DNA of 64,000 bases from Meloidogyne chitwoodi (Eukaryota > Nematoda > Chromadorea > Rhabditida > Meloidogynidae): positions 124,001-188,000 of the forward strand of contig JACZZP010000011.1 in the NCBI GenBank assembly GCA_015183035.1, given 5' to 3'. Every line of letters starts with the position of its first letter. Position 1 is the stretch's first letter. A model generated the notes under the pieces. That model worked only from the letters and a program-made list of their open reading frames with translations. It did no database searches and was not told the DNA's origin. The translations under genes and the position numbers were made by a program. Positions 11,182 to 22,377 of this stretch are shown in pieces.

Positions 11182-11270
11182 CATTGACGAAAAGTCCGTT
11201 GACGAAAAGTCTATTATCGTAAAGTCCGTTGACGAAAGGTATTGACGAATGGTCCATTGACGAAAAGTCG
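11182..11270. repeat. tandem array of about six 14-17-bp units (TTGACGAAAAGTCC)
   Basis: Successive units ATTGACGAAAAGTCCG, TTGACGAAAAGTCT, ATTATCGTAAAGTCCG, TTGACGAAAGGT, ATTGACGAATGGTCC and ATTGACGAAAAGTCG. The array is upstream of the POT1-like gene. Confidence 0.8.
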
Positions 11271-11454
11271 CGCTGCCCCTTATGTTAACTTTACCAGAAA
11301 AATAAAAATTAAAAAGACAAGGCTAAAAGAGAGACAATAAAAGAAAAAGAAAAAATAAATTAGAAAATAACATTTTGCCACAAAATTGAATTTTTAGGCT
11401 AATTTTGAATACCTATTTACTTTTTAATTTTTTTCTTTTTACTTTATTAAAAAA

Positions 11455-11470
11455 TTTTTTAAATTTTTAG
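11455..11470 (+). promoter_or_regulatory. candidate spliced-leader trans-splice acceptor
   Basis: A T-rich tract ending TTTTTAAATTTTTAG lies six bases before the ATG at 11477, with no upstream exon visible. Confidence 0.4.
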
Positions 11471-11476
11471 TTAAAT

Positions 11477-13324
11477 ATGAGTAAGCGTCCATTTTCTTCA
11501 GCTTCAACTATTGGGCAAAACCAAGAATTTCAAAATTCTCCAAAATTAAAAAAACAAAAATTAATTGATTCAATAAATTTATTAAATTTAAAAATGAATT
11601 CTATTAATTACAAAATTATTGAAAAAGAAGTTCCAAAATGTGCATTTACTATAATTGACCAACAACAAAAAATAATTGAGCATTTGACTAAAATTACTTC
11701 AGAAATATTAGATGAACAGAATAAAGAAAATGTTTTAAGCGATGAAGAAGAATTAGATGAAGATACCAGTAAAAATGAGGTTTTATTTTAAATTATTTAA
11801 ATTATATATTTATTTATTTTTTAAGAAACAATTTCAATACGAAGAAAATTTGTCTCATTCCAAACAAAATGACAACGCAAAATGTTCAACTACCTGCCCT
11901 ACTGATTCTTTATTTGATAATTCTTTTGATGAATGTGTTAGCTATTTAAATGCAGATTCTTCTAATTTAATTACTTCTTCTGTACAAATCGATGAAACCA
12001 AAGGTTTATTTTAGTTAGGGGAATAGTTGAACTTTTTGAAAAGATTTTCCCTCTTGTCAAAATCTCTTCCAATTATTTTACGAAAGGATAGGGGGAGTTT
12101 TTAGTATTTTTGAAACATTAATAAAAATTATAAAATAATGTTTATATTTTTAAGAATCAACAACTGTTTCTCCACAAAATAATGAAAATGCAGATTCTTC
12201 CAATTTATTTACTTCTGTACAAATTGACGAAACCAAAGGTTTATTTTAGTTAGGGGAATAGTTGAATTTTTTTTTTTGAAGATTTTTGTTATCCCTGTGT
12301 TAACATTCTCCCATTCTTTTACTCGTTTTCACCTATAAATGTTCACATTTTTTATTTAAGAATCAACGACTGTTTCGGCATTAAATAATGAAATAATAAA
12401 TTCATCAGTTATATTTCCAACATCTAGCATTCTTCCTTGTAAAGATCAAAATATTTATTTGGATGAATCTTTCATGCAGAATTTGTGGAAAAATTTGAGA
12501 AAATGGAAGAATGAAAAACGTTTTTTTAATTTTTCCGATCTGAGCTTTCATAACAGAAAACACGGGCAATTTGTTGATGTAAATTGTATGGTAGGATTTT
12601 TTAAATTTATTTTTTTATTATTTTTAAGTTTTTTTTAGGTATTTTCTGTAAGTTTTCCTTCTGAGAAAGACATTTCAATTGGATGCCCTGTTTATTTACA
12701 AGTTTGTGATGGAACAAAATTAACAGCGTATTAATTAGAAAAATAAATATATAAATTAAATTAAAATGTTTTTTAGACCTTCAACATTTCATTTCACTCC
12801 AGCACATCTTCACGATGATTTATTTGATGGAAAACTTGACTATGAAAAAATTAGAGAATTTGTTCAAGTAATTTATGCTAGAGGTATGCTTTTTTAATAT
12901 TTTTAGGATTAAGGTATTCAAGTTTTAGAGAAAATTAAATGTTGTAACCTTGGTGTAGTCGGTAAACTCTTAGTTTACCGCTTGAGAATTTTTCGATAGG
13001 TGTTGGGTTCGAACCCGTTTGGTGGTAAAACGATTTTTATATTTAAATTTATAAGCTAAATTTATTTTTAAATAAACTTTTAATATTAAAAAATATATTT
13101 TATTTTCAGATGAATTTGCTGAACAGGCCAAAACAATAAAAGCTGGAGATATAATACAAATAAACAATTTGCATACTAAATTATTTGCTTCAGACACTCA
13201 CATTTTTTCTTTACGCGGATTACTTGACAAAACTCGCAATCCATTTAATAGAGGTTTAAAAATTTTGGAAAGAAAAGAAAAAAGTTTTTTGATTGAAAGA
13301 AGGACGGTTATGTTGAAATTTTGA
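11477..13324 (+). CDS. POT1-like telomeric single-strand DNA-binding protein (OB-fold)
   Basis: There are seven exons (11477-11779, 11826-12003, then about 12155-12231, 12362-12590, 12640-12728, 12778-12882 and 13111-13324), all joined in frame, about 400 aa, ending with TGA. The first half is low-complexity, acidic/Ser-rich and carries a basic KLKKQK patch that could be an NLS. The C-terminal 200 residues resemble the second OB fold of POT1: FVDVNCMVFSVSFPSE, a DGTKL turn in VYLQVCDGTKL, an intervening helix region, then KAGDIIQINNLHTKLF and a C-terminal NPFNRGLKIL. The LHTKL and GRG/NRG-x-x-(I/V)L positions are characteristic in POT1. POT1-type proteins cap telomeres. I see no first OB fold, as in some nematode POT proteins. 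Exons 2-4 contain a repeated segment (see repeat entry). A tRNA-like element lies in the last intron. Confidence 0.7.
11950..12262 (+). repeat. internal exon-plus-intron duplication in the POT1-like gene
   Basis: The coding segment ADSSNL(I/F)TS.VQIDETK occurs at the ends of exons 2 and 3, and ESTTVS opens exons 3 and 4. The following intron start GGTTTATTTTAGTTAGGGGA and ATAGTTGAA recurs nearly identically at about 12003 and 12238. DNA identity extends across the exon/intron border, so the duplication is recent. Confidence 0.8.
12948..13025 (+). tRNA. tRNA-like sequence in a POT1-like intron
   Basis: A-box TGGTGTAGTCGG, then B-box GGGTTCGAACCC and an ending TTTGGTGG. The body is 78 bp. No good acceptor stem pairs, so it is probably a tRNA-derived repeat carrying a Pol III promoter. 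Confidence 0.3.
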
Positions 13325-13456
13325 TTTTTTAAAATTTTTATTTAAAAATTACAATTTTTCTGATAATTAATTTTGAGACTCTAATGTCCAAAACATTTAA
13401 AAGAATTTTTATTTACCCAAAATAATCATCACAGACCATAAAATAAATAAAAACAA

Positions 13457-16400
13457 TCAACTAATTAATTTTTCAATGGCCACTAAATCACAACGTTGTT
13501 CTAATAACTGTACAACTTTAACCTTTGTCATTCCAATAATATCAAATTGTTCCAATTTTTGATCCAATTGTTGTTCCGGAATATTTTTAATTTCATCTTT
13601 TAGTAAAATAGCTGTTGGGGGAGGTAATGAAAGCAATCTAAGTGTAGAGAGGACATTTACACATTTCTAAAGGAAAAGGACATTAGAGTCTTAACTTTAA
13701 TTTTAAAATATAACCTCATTAAATACATCAAAAACACTTGCACCACGCATTTTTCCATAACACTGATTTAATAGAGGAATTAAAGAATTTGTTATATCAT
13801 ACAAAATTTGAGACGCTCCGCGATAACTTTAATTGAAAAAAATTATCATAATTAATTAATACTTTAAAACACAAAAATAAGATTTTTAATAGTGACAGGG
13901 GGTAAAATGGTGCCTTACGGATTAGAATCCTGCCTAATTTTTTAGGAATAAATTGGTCAAAATTAATTTGGAAAAAATAGGGAATTGAAACTAAAATTAT
14001 TTTGAGACTCTAATGACCAATATTTAATTTAAAAAATTAAAATAAACTAACTTAAAAGCATTTTGTGTAATAACACAAGTATCAATACAAGACCAAATTT
14101 CATGATTTGTCAAATGTTGAAATGTCAAAACAGAATCAGGAGAAATATTTAAATTAATCCATTCAAGTAATTCTTTAATTTGACGTAAAAAAGGTTCAAA
14201 TGAAGGAGTAATTTCTGAAGGTTTTGGTGAAGAAGAAGAAAAACCTTCCCAATCATACCATTTTTCAAAAGAATATTTTAAATTTAATTTTTTTGAAATT
14301 AATTCACTAAATGTTTCACATAAATCTTTAACCCATAAACGCCAAACATGTCTATATAATGAAGCACTTTCGTCAAAAGTTCCTCTAGCTAAACAATTTA
14401 TCAATGAAACAGAAGAAGAAGAAGATGCATTATTAATAGCTGTAGAAGAAGAAGTTTGTTCTAAAAAATAATATTTATTTTTGTTCAAATTATTTTTACA
14501 GGGAGAGTGTCCACAAATTTTTAAAATTAGTAAGAGTGTAAAAGGAAGATCGTTGCTAGCATTTAAAACGGTTAAGCAAGAGTATAAGATATATTAAAAG
14601 AGAAATTTAAACGATCGCATTGGTAGCTCAGTCGGTAGAGCGCCCGACTATGTGTGAGCGAAGGCTTTAGCAAGCAATTGGGAGGTCACGGGTTCGATGT
14701 TGCCGAGGGAATAAAACTTTTACTTCTCTCTTTTCAAAGCAACAATTTGTACTTTTTTCAAAAAAAAATTATATAATGCCGGAATGTTTTATTTTATGTC
14801 TTTTAACAAATTCTTAAAATTTGCGGACTCTTCCCTAACTAAAAAAAATTAAAGAAAAACCTTTATTAGATTGTAACTGCTGTAAAAAGAATTGTAGACG
14901 TACAAATTCAGGAGAATCACTCCAATCATCTAACAACAAAGTTAAATACCTTAAAAATTAAATTTAAAATATTCTATTAAAATTAAATTAAAAAAAAAAC
15001 CATAAAGCATTTAAAAGTTGTGGAAAAGGTTTAACAAAACAATTGTGTCTATTAGCCTGTCCAATTTGTACAATTCTACTTCTAAATTCATCAACTATCA
15101 AAAGTTGTAATTTAAGAAAACGACATTGAATTTTCATGTCTGGAATAGATCGATAACGTTCTGACATTGACTGCATTAATATTACAAATGAATCGGCAAA
15201 GTTGGGAACCAAATACTTAAATAAATATATTTATTTTAATTTTTAAATTAATTATTGGCCAGAATTTGAGGTTTTATAATAATCTCAAATGTCTGGTTTT
15301 TTCTCGAAATTTTATTTAAAAATTTAAATAATTTCCAAAAAACTTAAAAATTCTTAAAATTTAAAAAAACCTCTTACAGGATCAACATCAGCAGCTTCCT
15401 TATATCTAGGTTCATAAGCATTATCATCAGCCAAAATAGCATCTACCCCCGCAGAAAGAGTATCCCTTTCCAATCTTATCCAAGACTCCAAAATTTGTTC
15501 AAAATTACAAAGAGTTGAAATTACATGAATTTCAGAGTCCTCAAAATACCCAAAATTTTCAAACATTTCTCTTTCGAATAAAACACATTCGTCAATTAAA
15601 TTGGAAAGATTGCGTCTATCTTGAATTAATTTGCAATTTTTTAACATTTCAAAAACTTTTTCTGAAGCCAATTTCATTAATCTTTCTAAAAATATTTGTT
15701 TGGCATTTTGTTGTTTTTGATAAATATTTGACATCTTTTTAATTTAAAAAATAAATTTAAAAAAATAAAATAAAAAACCTCATCAACAAAAGGCTGTAAA
15801 AAATGTTCAAAATATTCCAAATTATTTTCTGCCCAACACGAAAGCTGTGAGAAAAACCATTCTGGTTTGCTAGGTAAATTAGTTTCTTTATCCCCATAAA
15901 AGTGATAATTAAATCTTTTGTCAAATTCTCCTAAAACTAGTTCCATAGGTTCTTTTTCAATTTTTGATGATAATTTGACATTTTTGGAATTTTTTGAAAT
16001 TGAAGCTGTTTCGATATTTATCTAAAAATAAATTTTAAAATAATTTTTAAAAAATTTAAAACCAAATTTAGGCACTTCAAAATCTGAGCAGTTTGAATCA
16101 ATTTAGGCTTTAACGTATTAAAATCAACAGATTCTTCAAAAGGAAAGTGAATACGTGAATATACCAAAAATAAAGTTGAATTCAATTCTAATTGTAAAAA
16201 TTGGGCTAAAGAGGCTGATTTAACTGTGTAATCTCTAAGGCAGTCTTTTACTATTGCAAACTAAATTTTTAAAAATTTTTAATTTTTGGGATCAAATGTC
16301 TCATTAAAAAAATTAAAAAAACCTCAATATTTTCACTCGGTATTTTAAGCAATTTTCTATAATTATCCAACAAAAGTGAATAATTTCCTTTACGTAAACA

Positions 16401-17195
16401 TCGTCTAATCTCATCACGCAAATTTACAAAATATTTTTGAAATTTTAAGTAATTTTGTTTTTGCTGTAATTGACGCAATATTTCAATTTTTTCAGATAAT
16501 TCTGGAGCTTCCTAAAAAATTATTTTTTTAAATTTAATAAAAAAAACCTTTTTTATTCTTTCAGTAGATTTATTAAAATTATTTAATAAATTTAATTTTT
16601 CATTGGAAACTTTATCTTTTGTTTGTGTCATTTCTTCTTTTAATTTTTTTAAAGAAATTAAAAGTTCTTTTAAATATTGCTGACGAACAATTGAATCTAC
16701 CTTTATTTTTTGGGTTTAAAAATAAATTTAAATAAATATAAAACCTCAAAATCCTGTCTTTTAGCTTCCAATTCATCACATAATTTACGCACACCTTGAA
16801 AATAATTTCTAAGATCCTTTGAATTTAAAGAAGCAAGGCATTCACGAATTTTAATTGTCTAAAATTTGAATAAAAAATAAAAATGTTAAAAACATAAGTT
16901 AAAATGAAAATAAAAGTATTTTTTTAATAAATTAAAATTATTGTCCAGCGAACGGATTCGAACCCACAACTAGTTGTACAGAAAACTAAGAACTAATCCA
17001 CTACACCAAAATACAAAATTGAATTTTTTTGTAAAAAAATTATAATTTTTTATAGAATATATTTGTAATAGAAAATTAAATAATAACCTCGTTAACTTTA
17101 AATTGTTTAACATCAGTTGATGAAGTAGAAGACAAATTGTGAACTTGTTTAGTTAAAGAAAATGAATTTTTAAAAATTGAATGTTCAAAGGACAT
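13457..17195 (-). CDS. RINT1: RINT1/Tip20 family ER-Golgi tethering subunit (NRZ/Dsl1 complex)
   Basis: Starts at ATG 17195 and ends with TGA at 13457-13459, with many exons separated by about 50-bp introns. The N-terminal third is coiled coil (LRNYFQGVRKLCDELEAKR, SEKIEILRQLQQKQNYLKFQ). The family signature follows: RFNYHFYGDKETNLPSKPEW then FFSQLSCWAENN and FLQPFVDEV, then a long helical region (YFEDSEIHVISTLCNFEQIL, SFVILMQSMSERYRS, RFLKLQLLIVDEFRSRI, ARGTFDESASLYRHVW). RINT1 binds ZW10 and NAG and tethers Golgi-to-ER vesicles at the ER. Length is consistent with the family (roughly 700-800 residues). Two tRNA-like elements sit in its introns. It is convergent with the POT1-like gene. Confidence 0.85.
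14613..14711 (+). tRNA. tRNA-like sequence with an intron-like insertion, probable pseudogene
   Basis: TGGTAGCTCAGTCGGTAGAG is a canonical D-arm/A-box, and GGTTCGATG fits the T-arm. An anticodon stem CCCGA...TTGGG can be drawn around a loop of about 30 nt, which would need a tRNA intron. The T stem and acceptor stem mispair. It lies antisense in a RINT1 intron. Confidence 0.35.
16943..17012 (-). tRNA. tRNA-like sequence in a RINT1 intron
   Basis: On the minus strand: TTGGTGTAGTGGATTAG (A-box) and GGGTTCGAATCC (B-box). The acceptor ends do not pair well. It is probably a member of the same dispersed tRNA-derived family. Confidence 0.3.
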
Positions 17196-18540
17196 CTTTT
17201 CTTTTTTAACTAAAAAATACTTTAAAATTTTCTAAGAAATACCTAAAAACAATTAAAATTAGAAAAACTAAAAATTAAGCAAAAAAAATAATTTTTTGAC
17301 CATTTTTAACTCTATCAGTTCTGACATTTTGTGTTTAGACATTTTGAAAAAACACGTTTTTAAAATTTCATCTCTAACTGTCTTCACTGTACTCTTTTTA
17401 TTTTCTCTTTATATTAAACAAATAGAACGCCCGATTATTCGCAGGCTGAATTGTTTCAATTAAATTGTCACAAAGAAAATGTAGGCGAGACTCAACTTTA
17501 TTTTTTATATAATCAAACAATAAATAAATAAAAAGAAAGTATTTATTAGAGTATAAGAAAGGTTTATTTATTACTTAGACAATTATGTTAGTTTATAATA
17601 TTACCTATTATTATTTTCATTTTTTTGAAAGGGTGGGCCAGGTGGAATTTTAAATTTATTTTTTATGTAAATATGAAAAGGATAAAAATAAGTATATACA
17701 TATTATTAAAAAAAGATATTTATTTGAAATATGTAAAAAACGGAAATTAAAAAAAAAAGAATTGGTTTGGCCAACATTTATTTTTTTTAATAAAAGAATT
17801 ATTTAAAATAATTATTTTAAAAATAAATTTATAGGTATATAGATTTATTTTTAAATAAATTAAACTTATTGTCCAACAACTGGATTCAAACCCTTTACAA
17901 ATAATTGCAAATAAAATAAGCACAAACTACAAAAAATTAATTTAAAAAAATTAAAAAAAAAATTTAAAAATTTTTTTCCTTTTTTGGGGTGACAATTCAT
18001 TTAAACAAATAAAAAAATTTTAAAATAAATATAATAATTTTTGCAAATAAATATTAAAAAAAAGGGGTGTTAAATGATAAATTTGGAATAAATATTCTTT
18101 TCCAAATATTAAAAAATTAAATTATTTATTTAATTTTATAATTATTTTTCCAATTAAAAAAACTAAACAAAAAATCCTTTATTTTTATAAAAATATTTTT
18201 AGTTAGTTATCTCCTAGTACAATCACTTCTACTTTTATTATTTATAAATAAATAAATATTTATTGGACATAAATGGAATAAATCGATGTTTACTTTAGTA
18301 ACATAATATTTTTATTATTTTCATTAAATATAATTATTTTTTAATTTTTTAAAATTAAAGAATCACATTTTAAAAGCTCTTGGTAATTATTTAGTATAAA
18401 AAGGCCACTTTTAGCATTTAAAAATATGGCGATTAAATGTCCCTTATTTTTATTTTGTTTAAATTTAATTTAAATATTCTTATTTAATCATTTTTATTTT
18501 TTTTAATTAATTTAATCTAAAAATATTTATTTAAAAAAAA
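17196..18540. other. divergent intergenic region, RINT1 / MGAT4
   Basis: 1.35 kb of A/T runs between two divergent start codons. Apart from a decayed tRNA-like sequence at 17870-17935 and short A/T homopolymers I see no gene or clear regulatory element. Confidence 0.5.
17870..17935 (-). pseudogene. decayed tRNA-like element
   Basis: TGTCCAACAACTGGATTCAA followed by ACCC matches the 3' half of the copy at 16943-17012, with B-box changes (TTCAAA for TTCGAA) and no A-box. Confidence 0.3.
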
Positions 18541-21500
18541 ATGAGAAAAATTTCAACCTTCTGCTGCTGTAGATTGAACAACAAAAAACAATTAAATATT
18601 ATTTTTATTTTTACTTTTATTATTTTAATATTTACTTTAATTTTTATTGCAAAAAAAGGATCTAATTATGGTAAAAAATAATTAAAATATTTAATTAATT
18701 TATTTTTTTAGAAAATATTTATTTGACAAAATCATTTACTGAACCAGAAAATATTAAAGAAGAATATTCTGATAAAAAATTAGAAAATATTTGGGATTTT
18801 TCAGCATCAAAAGAGGTTATTTTTAATTGTTTTAAGGAAAACGGTCGCTTGAGTGCAACCCATCATAACTCTTGAATAAATCAACCAATTTCGTTATTCT
18901 TTTTATCATTCGATAGAGAATTAAATAGGCTACAAAATAAAAATAAAATCAGAATTTTTTTTTATTTGAAAAAAAAGTTCTGATTGAAAAACCTTAAAAA
19001 ATTGACAAAAATGTTTGTTTTTTGACTATAACTTTTTTATTTAAGTATCTAAAATTATGATTTTTTAACATCTTGTAGCAAATTTAATTCTCTATCGAAT
19101 GATATAAAAATATTTTTTTAAATTAATTTATTTTTATTTAAAATTTTTTAAATATAATTCAGGCAGAAAATGAACTATTTAGAAATTGTTCAAATTTAAC
19201 AATTACAAGAGCAGAATCACAAATAGAAATAACAAAATTAATAGATTTATTACCTTATTTGAAGAAAACCAATTTAAAATCATTAAATTCTCAAGTATTA
19301 ATTAGTTCTTCAAAAATATTGCGTTCTCCGCCTGAAATTATTTTGATGATTCCAAGTACACACAGAGAAGGGGTATTTTAAAATTTATTTTTTTATTTGA
19401 TAGAAAATTAAATTTGCTACAAAATTTAAAAAAATCAGAATTTTAGGTCATTAATTAAAAAAGTTATAGTCAAAAAATTAACATTTTTGCCCATTTTTGA
19501 AGTTTTTTTGATCAGAACTTTTTTCTCAAATGATCAAAAATTTTGAAATTTTTAGAGAATTTAGCTATTGTATTTACAGATATTGTTACAAAATTTTATT
19601 ATTATAGATTTATTTTAAAAAAAGTTATGAGCCAAAAACTCCTAGTACTGAACCGTCCATCTCCCCAAAACTTGAAATTTTTAATTAAAAAATTCTATTT
19701 CAGCAAAATTATTTAATTGAAACAATACAAAATTTATTTGAAAATATAGCAGAAGAAGAAGAACAATTTATTCAAATAATAATTTTATTATCAGAAAATC
19801 CATGGGATAAAAAAATGGAAGAAAATAAATTAAATATTGCAAAAATAATTTTAAAAAAATTTGAAAAAGAAATTAATAAAGGAATTTTAGAAGTAATTGC
19901 ACCTCCTATTGAATTGTAAATTATTTAAAAAATTTAAAAAATAAAAAAAATTTTATTAAAAAAAAAGATTTCCCCCAAATTTGGAAAATATAAAAACAAC
20001 TTTAATTGATCCCCCAGAAAGAATGAGATGGAGAACAAAACAAAACTTGGATTATGCTTATGCAATGTTACATGTTTTTAATTCTAAACCTAAAACTAAA
20101 TATTATATTCAATTAGAAGATGATATTATTACCGTACCTGGCAAGTTTATTTATTTGAGTCATGGCACTGAACCGTCCATTTTATTTTTTAAATTAATTA
20201 AAATTTGAAAATGTCAATTAGTGAGAAATATTTCAAAATGTCAACTAGTTAAAAATATTTCAAATAACAATTTTTTATGATTTTCTAATAAAAAGGACAA
20301 ATATAACCTAAATTTGTCCTTATTATTAGAATAAAATTAAAAAAAAATTAATTAAAATTTTTTAAAGGTTTTATCAGTCAAATGAGACGTTTTGCCAATA
20401 AAAATTCAAAAAAAAATTTTTTTATGATAGAATTTGCAAGCCTTGGATTTATTGGGAGAATGTTTCATAATAATAAAGATTTGGTACAATTAGCAAATTT
20501 TATTTTATTATTATTTAATGCTATACCTGTTGATTGGGTTTTGCAATATTTTATTTCTTCTAAATTTTGTTCAATAGATGATGGATGGCCTAAATGTTAT
20601 AAAAAGGTAGAAAATATATTTTAAAATGCTGTTTTAGGTAGACACCCCATTTATTCGCAAGAAAATATTTTCATTTTCGGGTCTTTTTTGAGTGATTTTC
20701 TTGCGAATAAATGGGGTGTCTACCTAAAATAACATATAAATTCTATTTTTTCAGAGATTATCAAATATTGTACTTTTTTCTCATCAACCCCCAATATTTC
20801 AACATCATGGAATTCAATCTTCTCTAATCGGCAAAATTCAAAACTTAAAAGAAAAAACTTTTAATCCAAAAATAAAATTTCCAATAGAAAAAAGTCAAAA
20901 TTATCAAGCATTTAATTTTTCTCCAGAAAATATCGAACAACTTTATATAAATTTTAAACCTATAATAATTAATTTAACACAAAATAATCAAATTGAAATA
21001 AATTATTATTCAAAACCTATTAAAATATTAAAAGGTAAAAGGGGGGAGTAAGCAGTTTTTTAAGCATTCCTCTCAACTTGGATTTAATTTTATAATTTTT
21101 AAATAAATGAATTTTTTTTAAATATTTTTATATCAAACAATAGAGAATTAAATTGGCTACAAAATAAAAATAAAATCAGAATTTTTGAATAATTGAAAAA
21201 GATGTTCTGATTAAAAAAGCTTCAAAAATAGGCAAAAATGTTTGTTTTTTGACTACAACTTTTTTATTTAATGACTCAAAATTTTGATTTTTTACTCTTT
21301 TGTAGAATATTAAATTCTCTATCGATTAAAATAAAAATATTTATAAAAAATTTATTTAAAAAAAAGTTATGAGCAAAAAACCTTAATATAACCCTTGTCT
21401 AGTAGGTAGAAGTAATCTTCTTTTTTCGCACCAAAGCGACCAAAAAATTTATTAAAAAATATTTTTAGGAATTCAAATATATTATTCAATTGAATTTATT

Positions 21501-21740
21501 GAAGATTTAAATTTGGTTAAATTAAATATACCAAAATCATTAATTAATATTCAATTTAATAATTTAACAATTAATTATTTAAATAAAAATAAAATAAATT
21601 ATATAGATGAATATTTATTAATATTTGAAAATAATTTATTTTTAAAAAATATTACTTTAATTAAAATAATTATTAATAATGAAGATTATTGGATTAAAAA
21701 AATTAAAAGGTTTACTTTAACGAGAATATTAATTAATTAA
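18541..21740 (+). CDS. MGAT4: MGAT4-type alpha-1,3-mannosyl-glycoprotein 4-beta-N-acetylglucosaminyltransferase
   Basis: A type II membrane protein: a short cytosolic N terminus (MRKISTFCCCRLNNKK), one membrane anchor (LNIIFIFTFIILIFTLIFIA), then the lumenal catalytic domain. GT54 landmarks appear in order: EIILMIPSTHREGQNYL, QIIILLSENPWDKK, KQNLDYAYAMLHV, the metal-binding YYIQLEDDII, FASLGFIGRMFHNN, AIPVDWVLQYFISSKFC and FQHHGIQSSLIGKIQNLK, followed by a beta-rich C-terminal region. The enzyme adds the beta-1,4 GlcNAc branch to complex N-glycans in the Golgi. The last exon ends at 21740. Introns carry three copies or part-copies of the fold-back family and a perfect hairpin. The Asn/Ile-rich C-terminal domain is more AT-driven than the catalytic core. 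Confidence 0.88.
18896..19115. repeat. fold-back element (ATTCGATAGAGAA family), copy 3
   Basis: TTTTTATCATTCGATAGAGA on the left and CTCTATCGAATGATATAAAA on the right, with internal arms GAAAAAAAAGTTCTGATTGA and TTGACTATAACTTTTTTA. Intronic in MGAT4. A degenerate relative follows at about 19395-19640. Confidence 0.7.
20632..20729. repeat. perfect inverted repeat, 35-bp arms, in an MGAT4 intron
   Basis: Bases 20632-20666 (beginning TTTTAGGTAGACACCCCATT) are the exact reverse complement of 20695-20729, separated by a 28-bp loop. With no mismatches in 70 bases, the transcribed intron would form a long hairpin. Confidence 0.9.
21122..21340. repeat. fold-back element (ATTCGATAGAGAA family), copy 4
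   Basis: ATATCAAACAATAGAGAATT on the left and AAATTCTCTATCGATTAAAA on the right. It has the same length and internal arms as copy 3 but is more diverged. Intronic in MGAT4. Confidence 0.6.
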
Positions 21741-21747
21741 TTAATGG

Positions 21748-21785
21748 AGAAAAGAAAAAGAAAAGAAAAGAAAAGAAAAGAAAAA
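21748..21785. repeat. (AAAAG)n simple repeat
   Basis: Pentanucleotide AAAAG/GAAAA run of about seven units, just after the MGAT4 stop. Confidence 0.9.
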
Positions 21786-22377
21786 TAAACTTTAAAGTTT
21801 ACGGGTAATTTTAAAGAGAAAGAGAAGCTTTATTATTTTAATTGTGTGATTTTATTTTATTTTATATTTTTTTAAATAAATTATTTTTTAATCTTTGGTT
21901 ATTTTCTTATTTTTAATTTGAGACTCTAATTGTCTTTTTATTTTTTTTTCGCTAAAAACATAATTTTTTTTTTATTTTTTTCAATAAATAATTTAAAAAT
22001 AAATAAATAAATAACATTTTTATATCCTTAAATTATTTATTTATTTTTTTATTCAAATAAAAGTTGTGTAATTTTTGTTGACTTACCAAGGAAAAAGAGA
22101 AGAGATTTTTTGTCCTTAAATATTTTTTAAAAATTATTTTTATTTATTTGTTGAGAATATTTATTTATTTGTTTATTTATTTATTTTTTTTAAATTATAT
22201 AATTATTAACTAAACTTTTTTTTTAAAATTATTTATTTTTATTTACAAGAGAATATAAACAAATTTTATTTTTTTAAATAAAATTATTTATTTACTGTAT
22301 TTATTTTACAGTATTTTTAAATAATTATTTTTTTATATTTAAATAATTTACATTTAATAAAATATTTAAATACGTAA

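Larger units (their letters stand above)
10138..11476. other. divergent intergenic region with repeat debris
   Basis: This lies between the divergent starts of the secreted gene (-) and the POT1-like gene (+). CATTCTCCCCCAAAAAA occurs twice (about 10695 and 10864) as a direct repeat. The stretch 10743-11036 is open for 97 codons but reads as repeat-derived sequence with no family resemblance. CTCTGAAAC...CGAC words near 11110-11135 and the tandem array at 11182-11270 follow. Confidence 0.5.

Noticed and set aside
14613..14711. Functional intron-containing tRNA
   Set aside because: A-box is good but T and acceptor stems mispair; kept only as tRNA-like.
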